Shown: positions 1 through 7,671 of the stretch, piece by piece
Numbering within the stretch: the first letter of the stretch is position 1
Layout: each line of letters opens with the position of its first letter
From: Streptomyces sp. HUAS YS2
GTDB taxonomy: Bacteria > Actinomycetota > Actinomycetes > Streptomycetales > Streptomycetaceae
Reading direction: 5' to 3'
Assembly: GCF_033343995.1 (NCBI RefSeq)
Contig: NZ_CP137573.1
Location: 3,257,001 to 3,321,000 of the forward strand
Length of the DNA stretch: 64,000 nucleotides
Made by a program: the position numbers and the translations under genes
Notes under the pieces: generated by a model
Told to the model about the DNA's origin: nothing
Database searches by the model: none
The model's input: only the letters and a program-made list of their open reading frames with translations

Positions 1-1624
1 GCCGCAGCCGGTGCAGCAGGCGGCTGCGCGCGGTGTCGTTCTCCTTCCGCAGGTCGAGCTCCAGGTCCCGCTCCCGCGCCTCCGGCTTCAGCCGCAGGCT
101 GCGCTGGAGCCGGTCGAGGTCGCGCTGCAGCGGTACGGCGGGGGCGCCGGCCGGGACCTCGCCGAGCACGTCCCCGACGACCAGGCGGTCGCGGACGAGG
201 GCGAGCGGCACGTCGGAGCCTTCGCACATCACGGCCCGCACGGCGTCGGTGGTCTCGCTGAGCCCGGCGAGCGGCCGGCCGCGCAGCGCGGCGAGGGTCT
301 CGGCGAGCCGGACGGCCTCGATGACGTGCGCGGGAGAGACCGACCGGTCCTCGTCCCGCAGCAGCCCGGCGACCTTGGTCAGCCAGCGCTCGACGGGTCG
401 GTCGGGGGCGGCGAAGAGATGGCCGTACCAGCCGGGCGAGTCGATGCCCGCGCCGTAGCCGGAGCGCCGGGCGAGCCGGCGGTGCGTCCAGGGCACCCAG
501 GTCGTCTCGGTCCTGACCTTGGGCAGCCCCTTGAGCAGGGCCCGGTCGGCGGCGACCGTGGTCCGGCGGCGCAGCGCGGGGACGTGCCAGGCGCCGCACA
601 CGACGGCGACCCGGTCGTCCCCGAACTCCTTCTGCGCGGCGCGCAGTTTGAGCCGCATGTGGGCCTCGCGGACGAGGTCGCGGCCGTGTCCGCCCGCTCC
701 GTACGTCTCGCGCAGCACGCCCATCGCCTCGGCGACGGCGGCGAACGGGGCGCGCGGGTCGCCGTCGCCGCGGTGCTCGATGACGTCCTCCCACCAGCGC
801 TCGGGGTCGTCGTGCCCGGCGGTCCGGGCGAGCACCGCGATCGGGTCGATCCGCAGCCCGACCGCGGGGTCGGACTGCTGGGGCTCCTCGTCGTCCCCGT
901 CGCCCCAGGTCGGGTCGGAGTTGAGGGCGAGGGTGTGCGCGGCGGGCAGGTCCACGAAGCGGACGGCCGCGCCGTTGTCCAGGGCCCAGCGCAGCGCGAC
1001 CCATTCCGGCGAGAACGTGGCCATAGGCCAGAACGAGGCCCGGCCGGGGTCGTCCACGGCGTGCGCGAGCAGCGCGACGGGTGGCCGCATCCCGGGATCG
1101 GCGGCGAGCCCCAGCAGCGCGTCCCCCTCCGGCGGCCCCTCGATCAGCACCGCGGCCGGCCGCTCGGCATCCAGCGCGGCCCGCACCGCCCGGGCCGACC
1201 CGGGCCCGTGGTGCCGCACCCCGAGCAGCAGCGGCCCCGGGGTGACGTCGCCACCCACTCGGGCGTCCGAGTCCCCCCGCCGCACCGTGACGGGCCCACC
1301 GGCCGCCCCGGGGTCGCCGCGGCCCGAACGGGAGGCCCCGGCGGGACCGGTGGGCCCGAGGGGCCCGGAGGTCCCATCGGCGCCGGAGCCGCCGGTGGCG
1401 CCCGCGGTCGGCCCGACCGCGCCCCCGAGTTCCCGCGCCGCGCCGGCAAGTGGCCCGAGGCCGACGGCACTCGGGGTGCCTGCGGGCCGGTCCGGCCCGA
1501 CTCCGCCGCCGGCCGCCCGGGCCACGCCGGCCGGTACGAGGCCGGGTCGGGGGTGCCGCGTGGCGGCGCCGGGCCCGCCGGGGCCCGCGGTGTCCCGCGC
1601 GCGGCGCGCGCGCCGGGCGGTCAC
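1..1624 (-). CDS. DUF5682 family protein (3' end beyond window)
   Basis: The minus strand is open from a GTG at 1624 to the window edge, about 541 codons, so the C-terminus is missing. The GTG overlaps the stop of the MoxR gene (GTGA), which indicates translational coupling. Conserved-looking sequence begins near residue 120 with LLLGVRHHGPGSARAV and continues with IEGPPEGD and RFVDLPAAH, which I recognise as the DUF5682 pattern found beside MoxR ATPases. The first ~115 residues are a Gly/Pro/Ala-rich, disordered stretch, so the true start could be a later GTG near 1260. No enzymatic function is known for the family; the context suggests a client or effector of the MoxR chaperone. A von Willebrand A protein usually follows in such loci and may lie just outside the window (inference). 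Confidence 0.8.
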   Translation of the reverse strand, partial: MTARRARRARDTAGPGGPGAATRHPRPGLVPAGVARAAGGGVGPDRPAGTPSAVGLGPLAGAARELGGAVGPTAGATGGSGADGTSGPLGPTGPAGASRSGRGDPGAAGGPVTVRRGDSDARVGGDVTPGPLLLGVRHHGPGSARAVRAALDAERPAAVLIEGPPEGDALLGLAADPGMRPPVALLAHAVDDPGRASFWPMATFSPEWVALRWALDNGAAVRFVDLPAAHTLALNSDPTWGDGDDEEPQQSDPAVGLRIDPIAVLARTAGHDDPERWWEDVIEHRGDGDPRAPFAAVAEAMGVLRETYGAGGHGRDLVREAHMRLKLRAAQKEFGDDRVAVVCGAWHVPALRRRTTVAADRALLKGLPKVRTETTWVPWTHRRLARRSGYGAGIDSPGWYGHLFAAPDRPVERWLTKVAGLLRDEDRSVSPAHVIEAVRLAETLAALRGRPLAGLSETTDAVRAVMCEGSDVPLALVRDRLVVGDVLGEVPAGAPAVPLQRDLDRLQRSLRLKPEARERDLELDLRKENDTARSRLLHRLR

Positions 1625-2721
1625 GCCGTCACCTCGCGGCAGGCGCGGTAGAAGTCCTTCCAGCCGTCGCGTTCGCGGACCACCGTCTCCAGGTACTCCT
1701 GCCACACCACCCGGTCCGCCGCCGGGTCGCGGACGACCGCGCCGAGGATGCCGGCGGCGACGTCGGCGGGGCGGAGCACGCCGTCGCCGAAGTGGGCGGC
1801 GAGCGCCAGGCCGCCCGTGACCACCGATATCGCCTCGGCCGTCGACAGCGTCCCCGAGGGGGACTTGAGCTTGGTGCGGCCGTCGGCCGTGACCCCGTCG
1901 CGCAGTTCGCGGAAGACGGTGACGACACGCCGGATCTCGTCCACGCCGTCGGGGACGGCCGGCAGGTCCAGCGAGCGGCCGATCTGGTCGACCCGCCGGG
2001 AGACGATGTCGACCTCGGCCTCCGCCGTGGCGGGCAGCGGCAGCACGACCGTGTTGAAGCGGCGCCGCAGCGCGCTGGAGAGCTCGTTGACCCCGCGGTC
2101 CCGGTCGTTGGCGGTGGCGATCACGTTGAACCCGCGGACGGCCTGCACCTCCTGCCCCAGCTCGGGAACGGGCAGCGTCTTCTCGGACAGGATCGTGATG
2201 AGCGAGTCCTGCACGTCCGCGGGGATGCGGGTGAGTTCCTCGACCCGCGCGGTCATGCCGTCCGTCATGGCCCGCATCACGGGACTGGGCACGAGCGCGT
2301 CCCGGCTCGGGCCGTGCGCGAGGAGCTGGGCGTAGTTCCAGCCGTACCGGATCGCCTCCTCGGGCGTGCCGGCGGTGCCCTGGACGAGCAGCGTGGAGTC
2401 GCCGCTGACGGCCGCGGCGAGATGCTCGGACAGCCAGGTCTTCGCGGTGCCGGGGACGCCGAGCAGCAGGAGCGCGCGGTCGGTGGCGAGCGTGGTGACG
2501 GCGACCTCGACGATCCGGCGCGGGCCCACGTACTTCGGGGTGATCACCGTCCCGTCCGGGAGCGTGCCGCCGAGGAGATAGCGGGCGACGGCCCACGGCG
2601 AGAGCCGCCAGCGGGGCGGGCGCGGGCGGTCGTCGTGGGCGGCCAGGGCGCGCAGCTCGCCAGCGAAGGCGTGCTCCGCGTGCGGGCGCAGTACCTCGGT
2701 CTCGGTTCCGGGCACGGTCAT
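1621..2721 (-). CDS. MoxR-type AAA+ ATPase
   Basis: This 366-residue protein is a MoxR/ChlI-like AAA+ ATPase. Walker A is GVPGTAKT near residue 112. The Walker B region reads ARVEELTRI, with Glu where Asp is more usual, and sensor 1 is VIATANDRD followed by an arginine-rich RRRFN segment. MoxR ATPases act as chaperones that remodel or activate partner proteins, often with VWA-domain proteins. The ATG at 2721 has a strong GGAGGGGGA ribosome site. A longer open frame upstream is only a shadow of the divergent SWIM gene. The stop overlaps the next gene (DUF5682), giving an operon. A damage-type promoter lies 40-60 bp upstream. Confidence 0.9.
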   Translation of the reverse strand: MTVPGTETEVLRPHAEHAFAGELRALAAHDDRPRPPRWRLSPWAVARYLLGGTLPDGTVITPKYVGPRRIVEVAVTTLATDRALLLLGVPGTAKTWLSEHLAAAVSGDSTLLVQGTAGTPEEAIRYGWNYAQLLAHGPSRDALVPSPVMRAMTDGMTARVEELTRIPADVQDSLITILSEKTLPVPELGQEVQAVRGFNVIATANDRDRGVNELSSALRRRFNTVVLPLPATAEAEVDIVSRRVDQIGRSLDLPAVPDGVDEIRRVVTVFRELRDGVTADGRTKLKSPSGTLSTAEAISVVTGGLALAAHFGDGVLRPADVAAGILGAVVRDPAADRVVWQEYLETVVRERDGWKDFYRACREVTA

Positions 2722-2759
2722 GGGTTCCCCCTCCAGATCGTTCGACCCGTTACGCCTCC

Positions 2760-2782
2760 ACCGTGCACCACGCCACTGACAC
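2760..2782 (-). promoter_or_regulatory. RecA-NDp/PafBC-like promoter for the MoxR gene
   Basis: On the minus strand GTGTCAGTG is followed by eight bases and CACGGT. The actinobacterial RecA-independent DNA-damage promoter consensus is TTGTCRGTG-N8-TAnnnT, so this is a close but imperfect match: first base G, and C for T in the -10. Transcription would begin about 30 bases before the MoxR ATG, leaving room for its ribosome site. It is the mirror image of the stronger site at 2820. Confidence 0.5.
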
Positions 2783-2819
2783 TTCGCGGGCGTTCGGCCG
2801 TCGTCGCAGGCCGGGGCGA

Positions 2820-2842
2820 TTGTCAGTGGGGCGGCGTACGGT
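2820..2842 (+). promoter_or_regulatory. RecA-NDp/PafBC-type promoter for the SWIM gene
   Basis: TTGTCAGTG (2820-2828), eight bases, then TACGGT (2837-2842) is an exact match to TTGTCRGTG-N8-TAnnnT, the promoter class activated by PafBC after DNA damage in mycobacteria. The expected start of transcription coincides with the ATG at 2849, so the mRNA would be leaderless; accordingly no ribosome site precedes the gene. Confidence 0.65.
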
Positions 2843-2848
2843 CGTTCC

Positions 2849-4225
2849 ATGAGTCGGACGGGGGTTCGCATGGGGGCGCGAGCACGATGGACGCCGGAAC
2901 AGGTGCTGGCACTGGCTCCTGACGAAGCGTCATCGAGCGCGGGGAGTCGGCTCGGGGTGGCCGGGCCCTGGTCGGAGACGGGCTGCTCGGCGTCCGGGGA
3001 AGCCGTGTGGGGGCGGTGCAAGGGCAGCGGCAGCACGCCGTACCGGACGGTCGTGGACCTGACCGGCGGGCCGGCGGCGTCGTGCGACTGCCCGAGCCCG
3101 AAGTTCCCCTGCAAGCACACGCTGGGCCTGCTGCTGCTCTGGGCGGGGGACGACGGGACGGTCTCGGAGGGGGAGGCCGTGCCGGACTGGGCGGAGCGGT
3201 GGCTGACGGGGCGTCGGGAGCCGGCGGCGGAGGGCGGTGCCGTCACGGGGGGCGGCACCGCCACCGCCGCCGGGCCCGCCGATCCGGAGGCGGCCCGGCG
3301 GCGCGCCGAGCGGCGGGCTGCCCGGATCACCGCGGGCGCGCGGGAGTTGGAGCAGCGCCTCGCCGACCTGGTGCGCGGCGGCCTCGCCTCGGCCGAGCAG
3401 CCCGGGTACGGGGTGTGGGAGGAGACGGCCGCCCGGATGGTCGACGCGCAGGCACCGGGACTGGCGGCCCGTGTGCGGGAGTTGGGGGCGATACCCGGCT
3501 CCGGGGCGGGCTGGCCGCTGCGGCTCCTGGAGGAGATCGCGCTCACGCACCTGCTCGACCGGGCCTGGCTCTCGCTGGACCGCCTGCCGGAGCCGCTCGC
3601 GGCGACGGTCCGTACGCGGGTCGGGCTGACCGCGCCCGCGTCCGGTCCGGCGGTCCGGGACCACTGGCAGGTGCTCGCGCAGTACGACACAGGGGACGCG
3701 AAGCTGACCACGCGCCGGATCTGGCTGCACGGCACGGAGACCGGCCGCACGGCGCTGCTGCTGTCGTTCGGCGCGGCCGGCCGGGCCCCGCAGCTCGCCC
3801 TGCCGGTCGGTGCGGTCCTGGATGCCGCGCTCAGCGCCTACCCGGGGGCGGGCCAGGTCCGCGCGGAGCTGGTGGAGCAGTTCTCCGCGCCCGTCCCGGC
3901 GGCGGGCCCTCCGCCGGGCGGGACGACGGCGGAGGCGATAGCCGCGTACGGCGGGGCCCTGCGGGACGACCCCTGGCTGGACGCCCGCCCGGCGACGCTG
4001 ACCGGCGTCGTCCCGGTCCGGACGGACACGGGCCGGCAGCTCCAGGACGCGGCGGGCGCGCTCCCGCTCACCCCCGCCGCAGCCAACCGTCCGGGCCTGT
4101 GGCGCCTGGTCGCCCTGTCCGGCGGCGCACCGGTGACGGTCTTCGGTGAATGCGGCCACCAGGGCTTCACGCCACTGACCTGCTGGTCCCCCGAGGACCC
4201 GACCGAAACCGTCCCCCTCGTCTGA
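2849..4225 (+). CDS. SWIM zinc-finger protein
   Basis: This 458-residue protein carries an N-terminal SWIM zinc-binding motif: C79, C81, C88 and H90 in SCDCPSPKFPCKH, a CxCx6CxH pattern. SWIM domains bind DNA or protein partners. The remainder (about 110-458) is helical with Ala/Arg-rich stretches, and I recognise no other domain in it. The ATG at 2849 starts directly where transcription from the promoter at 2820 is predicted, which fits leaderless translation. DUF5691 follows 55 bases later, and MoxR/DUF5682 are transcribed divergently. This gene neighbourhood recurs in actinomycetes (from memory), which suggests a common pathway of unknown role, possibly connected with DNA damage. Confidence 0.85.
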   Translation: MSRTGVRMGARARWTPEQVLALAPDEASSSAGSRLGVAGPWSETGCSASGEAVWGRCKGSGSTPYRTVVDLTGGPAASCDCPSPKFPCKHTLGLLLLWAGDDGTVSEGEAVPDWAERWLTGRREPAAEGGAVTGGGTATAAGPADPEAARRRAERRAARITAGARELEQRLADLVRGGLASAEQPGYGVWEETAARMVDAQAPGLAARVRELGAIPGSGAGWPLRLLEEIALTHLLDRAWLSLDRLPEPLAATVRTRVGLTAPASGPAVRDHWQVLAQYDTGDAKLTTRRIWLHGTETGRTALLLSFGAAGRAPQLALPVGAVLDAALSAYPGAGQVRAELVEQFSAPVPAAGPPPGGTTAEAIAAYGGALRDDPWLDARPATLTGVVPVRTDTGRQLQDAAGALPLTPAAANRPGLWRLVALSGGAPVTVFGECGHQGFTPLTCWSPEDPTETVPLV

Positions 4226-4280
4226 CCCCCGACCCGACCGACGCACCCGCCCGGAGCAGCCGATGGACCGGAGGAACCCG

Positions 4281-5876
4281 ATGGACCGGATGGACCCGGC
4301 GAACACCGCCCACACGGCCGGCGCGATGCCCTGGGAAGACCTCGTCCCCGCCGCGCTGCTCGGTACCGACCGGCGGGGCGGGGCGGCGCCCGAGGCGGTG
4401 CTCGACGCGGCGGCCGTGCACACCGTGCGGCGTCGCGCCGGGCTGCGGGCCGGGGCCGTCGCGGAGCCGCCCGAGGCCGCGCCGCCGGACGAGCGGGCGC
4501 GGCTGCCAGAGCCCGCCCGGCGGCGGCTGGGGCAGCTGCTCGCGGGGCGGGCCGCGCCCGCGCCGGCCGGGGGGCGGCGGGGGGCCGCTCCCGACGTCGC
4601 CGAGCTGCTGCCGCAGTGGCTCGCGGCGGCCGGCCGGCACGGCTACAAGGCGCCCGCCTCGGCCCTGCCCGCCCTGCTCGACGCCGCCCGGGCCCGGACC
4701 GACCTGCGGCCGCTCGCGCTCGCCTTCGCCGGGCCGCGCGGGCTGTGGCTGGCCCGGCAGAACCCGGAGTGGCGGTTCGCCCTGCGCGGCGCCGCGGGCG
4801 GCGCGGCACTGCCGCCCACCGACGACACCGAGCAGGTGCGCCGTCTGTGGGACGAGGGGCTCTTCGCGGAGCGCGTCGCGCTGCTCGCCGCCGTACGCGC
4901 CGAGGCGCCCGGCGCCGCGCGGGAGCTGCTCGCCTCGACCTGGGCGACGGAGCGGGCCGAGGACCGGCTGATGTTCCTGGACTCGCTGCGGGCCGGCCTG
5001 TCGGACGCGGACGAGGACTTCCTGGAGACGGCCCTGACCGACCGGAGCCGCAACGTGCGCGCGACGGCGGCCGGGCTGCTCTCCGCGCTGCCCGCGTCCG
5101 CGCTGGCCGCGCGGATGGCGGACCGGGCGGCGTCCTGCATCGCCCTCGACCGCACGGGGGACCGTACGGGCGACCGGTCGGCGCTCGTCGTCGAGGCACC
5201 GCACGAGTGCGACGCGGCGATGCAGCGGGACGGAATGGTGCCGACCCCGCCGCCGGGCCGCGGCGAGCGCTCCTGGTGGCTGGGCCAGCTCGTCGAGTCC
5301 GCGCCGCTGTCCTGCTGGCCGGCCCGGCTCGGCGGTCGCTCGCCTGCGGAGATCGTCGCGCTGCCGGTCGCCGACGACTGGCAGCCCGAGCTGCACGCGG
5401 CGTGGTGCCGGGCGGCGGTGAGGCAGGGCGACGCGGCCTGGTCCCGGGCGCTCCTCGGCTCGCCGAGCACGTCGTCGCTGGCCGAGCGGGCGAAGCTGCT
5501 GGCGACGCTGGAGGAGGACGAGCGGGCGGACTGGGTGGCCGGTTTCGTCTCGGCGCACGGCCTGTCGGAGGCGTTCCAGCTGCTGGGGGTGTGCGCGGTG
5601 CCGTGGGCCGGTCCGCTGGGCCGGGCGGTGGTGGACGCGCTGGACATCGCGCGGGACGCGGGCAGCTACCCGTGGAGCTTCAGCGGCGTGATGGGCCTCG
5701 CCGAGCGCTGCCTCGACCCGGCCGCGGCGCCGCAGCTGGAGGCGCTGACGACGCTCGCGACGGAGAGCGAGGACGCGTCACCGGGCGCGGCGGGCTACTG
5801 GTCGGAGGCCTTCCAGCGCCTGGTGTCCACGCTGCGCCTGCGCGCGGCGATGCACGCGGAGCTGGCGGCCCCGTAG
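4281..5876 (+). CDS. DUF5691 family protein
   Basis: The product has 531 residues. I chose the ATG at 4281 because GGAGG (4270-4274) lies six bases ahead; an in-frame ATG at 4263 has no ribosome site. The protein starts PWEDLVPAALLGTDRRGG and is made of Ala/Leu/Arg-rich helices, reminiscent of an alpha-solenoid repeat protein (for example ALTDRSRNVRATAAGLLSALP around 250, HEAT-like). No catalytic motif is visible. It follows the SWIM gene in the same direction and is probably co-transcribed. DUF5691 proteins are known mainly as neighbours of SWIM, MoxR and DUF5682 genes; the function is unknown. A scaffold role is inference. Confidence 0.8.
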   Translation: MDRMDPANTAHTAGAMPWEDLVPAALLGTDRRGGAAPEAVLDAAAVHTVRRRAGLRAGAVAEPPEAAPPDERARLPEPARRRLGQLLAGRAAPAPAGGRRGAAPDVAELLPQWLAAAGRHGYKAPASALPALLDAARARTDLRPLALAFAGPRGLWLARQNPEWRFALRGAAGGAALPPTDDTEQVRRLWDEGLFAERVALLAAVRAEAPGAARELLASTWATERAEDRLMFLDSLRAGLSDADEDFLETALTDRSRNVRATAAGLLSALPASALAARMADRAASCIALDRTGDRTGDRSALVVEAPHECDAAMQRDGMVPTPPPGRGERSWWLGQLVESAPLSCWPARLGGRSPAEIVALPVADDWQPELHAAWCRAAVRQGDAAWSRALLGSPSTSSLAERAKLLATLEEDERADWVAGFVSAHGLSEAFQLLGVCAVPWAGPLGRAVVDALDIARDAGSYPWSFSGVMGLAERCLDPAAAPQLEALTTLATESEDASPGAAGYWSEAFQRLVSTLRLRAAMHAELAAP

Positions 5877-5885
5877 AACGGGTCG

Positions 5886-5918
5886 GGCCCGGGCTTCCGC
5901 AGTGCGGAAACCCGGGCC
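5886..5918. terminator. Bidirectional terminator between DUF5691 gene and icmB
   Basis: A 15-base inverted repeat with one mismatch (5886-5900 and 5904-5918) around a 3-base loop lies between two convergent genes. No strong T-run follows, as is common in Streptomyces. Confidence 0.75.
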
Positions 5919-5939
5919 AGAACGCCTTCGGAGCAGCCG

Positions 5940-6350
5940 TTACGCGGCCGCGACGCGGACGTTCGCGTTGACCCAGTCCACGATCGACGCCGTCGTCGCG
6001 CCGGGCGTGAAGATCTCCGCGACGCCCTTCTCCTTCAGCGGCGGGATGTCCGCGTCGGGGATGATGCCGCCGCCGAAGACCTTGATGTCCTCCGCGTCGC
6101 GCTCCTTCAGAAGCTCCAGCACCTTCACGAAGAGCGTGTTGTGCGCGCCCGAGAGGATCGACAGACCGATCGCGTCGGCGTCCTCCTGGATCGCGGTGTC
6201 GACGATCTGCTCCGGCGTCTGGTGCAGCCCGGTGTAGATGACCTCCATACCCGCGTCGCGCAGCGCCCGCGCGATGACCTTGGCCCCGCGATCGTGGCCG
6301 TCGAGACCCGGCTTGGCCACCACCACGCGGATCGGACCGGTCACACCCAT
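5940..6350 (-). CDS. icmB: Isobutyryl-CoA mutase small (B12-binding) subunit
   Basis: At 136 residues this matches the size of IcmB, the cobalamin-binding subunit of adenosylcobalamin-dependent isobutyryl-CoA mutase, which interconverts isobutyryl-CoA and n-butyryl-CoA. The B12 signature DGHDRG (DxHxxG, residues about 17-22) and the downstream GLSILSGAH segment are present. The start is the ATG at 6350, preceded by GGAGG at five bases; upstream GTGs have no such site. No large catalytic subunit (icmA) is adjacent, which fits the split arrangement in streptomycetes. Related small subunits of other B12 mutases look similar, but length and context favour IcmB. Confidence 0.85.
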   Translation of the reverse strand: MGVTGPIRVVVAKPGLDGHDRGAKVIARALRDAGMEVIYTGLHQTPEQIVDTAIQEDADAIGLSILSGAHNTLFVKVLELLKERDAEDIKVFGGGIIPDADIPPLKEKGVAEIFTPGATTASIVDWVNANVRVAAA

Positions 6351-6593
6351 CACTGCCTCCACATGCGACCCCCGAGCGCGACTCGCCGGGGAGGTGAACG
6401 AACGTTATCGACAGCATCCCGCAAGCAACCGTTTCACGGTGGAGAGCGAGGGGGAAATCACACGTGGGACATGTTCGCTCTGCGCCGTACCCAGCGTGAG
6501 CCGCACCCGGGTCGGTCGCAAGGGAGCCGCTTCGAGGTCGCGTACGCCCGCTTCCTCGGCCGGCTCCCCGGCGTGCCGGTCGGGAGGTAGGCG

Positions 6594-7418
6594 ATGGAAC
6601 TCACGGAGTTGACCCGGTTCACACCTCTGCTCAAGGCCACCGCTCTGGAGCTGGCCATCCTCACCGGCCACGTCCTCCTCTACCCCTCCGGACTCGTCCC
6701 GGAGCGCCCCCGCCCCGCCGACGCGACCGCGCCCGGCGCCGAGGCCGCCACCGCGCTCGCCCCGCCGCGCCGCCCCGTCGCCCTGCTGCACGGTTTCGTC
6801 GACAACCGTTCCGTCTTCGTCCTGCTGCGCCGTTCCCTGGCCCGGCACGGCTGGCGGCACGTGGAGGCGCTCAACTACTCGCCGCTCACCTGCGACCTGC
6901 GCGCCGCCGCCGAGCTGCTCGGCCGGCACGTCGAGGCGATCCGCGCCCGGACCGGCCATGACGAGGTGGACGTCGTCGGACACAGCCTGGGCGGGCTGAT
7001 CGCCCGCTATTACGTACAGCGCCTGGGCGGTGACGCACGGGTCCGCACCCTCGTCACGCTCGGCACCCCGCACGCGGGGACCACCGTCGCCCCGCTGGCG
7101 GACGCGCACCCTCTGATCCGGCAGATGCGGCCGGGCTCCGAGGTGCTGCGGGAGCTGGCCGGGCCGAGCGGGGGCTGCCGGACGCGGTTCGTCAGCTTCT
7201 GGAGCGATCTGGACCAGATCATGGTCCCGGTGGAGACGGCCCGGCTCGACCACCCCGACCTCCAGGTGCACAACGTCCGGGTGAGCGGCATCGGCCATCT
7301 CGCGCTGCCGGTCCACCCGACCGTCGCCGCGGGCATCCGGCAGGCGCTCGGCTCCGACGGACTGTCGGTCGGCGCCGACGGCGCGGCCGACGCGACGGGC
7401 GCCGTCTCGGTCGCCTGA
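6594..7418 (+). CDS. Lipase-like alpha/beta hydrolase
   Basis: This 274-residue alpha/beta hydrolase resembles class 2 triacylglycerol lipases and esterases. After an N-terminal hydrophobic helix (residues about 10-30), the oxyanion strand VALLHGFVDNRS is followed by the nucleophile elbow GHSLGG (about 123-128). A catalytic Asp is likely in SDLDQIMVP, and the His in GIGHLALP. The N-terminus could be a membrane anchor or uncleaved signal. The ATG at 6594 has GGGAGG seven bases before it. It is transcribed divergently from icmB across a 240-bp intergenic region. The substrate is unknown. Confidence 0.85.
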   Translation: MELTELTRFTPLLKATALELAILTGHVLLYPSGLVPERPRPADATAPGAEAATALAPPRRPVALLHGFVDNRSVFVLLRRSLARHGWRHVEALNYSPLTCDLRAAAELLGRHVEAIRARTGHDEVDVVGHSLGGLIARYYVQRLGGDARVRTLVTLGTPHAGTTVAPLADAHPLIRQMRPGSEVLRELAGPSGGCRTRFVSFWSDLDQIMVPVETARLDHPDLQVHNVRVSGIGHLALPVHPTVAAGIRQALGSDGLSVGADGAADATGAVSVA

Positions 7419-7559
7419 GCCCGACAGTTCCGGTCTGACAGCCCGTCATCCGGCGACTGTTCTTCGAACGTTCCTCGAACACAAGGCCAAGGCTCTGCCC
7501 ACAGAGCGCCAAAACGCGGCCGATTGCCCGTTTCCCGCGCGGCCAAAACCTGCCGAAGA

Positions 7560-7589
7560 TTGTCGGCCGTGCGTACCGCCGGGTACAGT
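7560..7589 (+). promoter_or_regulatory. Candidate vegetative promoter for the M23 peptidase gene
   Basis: TTGTCG (7560-7565), an 18-base spacer and TACAGT (7584-7589) resemble a housekeeping sigma promoter about 80 bases ahead of the gene. The first bases resemble the damage motif but lack GTG after TTGTCG, so I do not assign it to that class. Confidence 0.4.
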
Positions 7590-7671
7590 CGCGCCACTGA
7601 TTGCCCCCGGGACACCCCCTTCAGGTCGCCCGTCCCGGACTGGTCCTGCTGCCGAGGCGAGAGAGAAGTTG

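Noticed and set aside
11..1651. Long plus-strand open frames at the left edge
   Set aside because: The minus strand encodes recognisable DUF5682 sequence here; the plus frames are low-complexity shadows.
7455..7485. LexA box before the M23 peptidase gene (GAACGTTC, CGAAC repeats)
   Set aside because: The arrangement does not fit GAAC-N4-GTTC; only direct CGAAC repeats are present.
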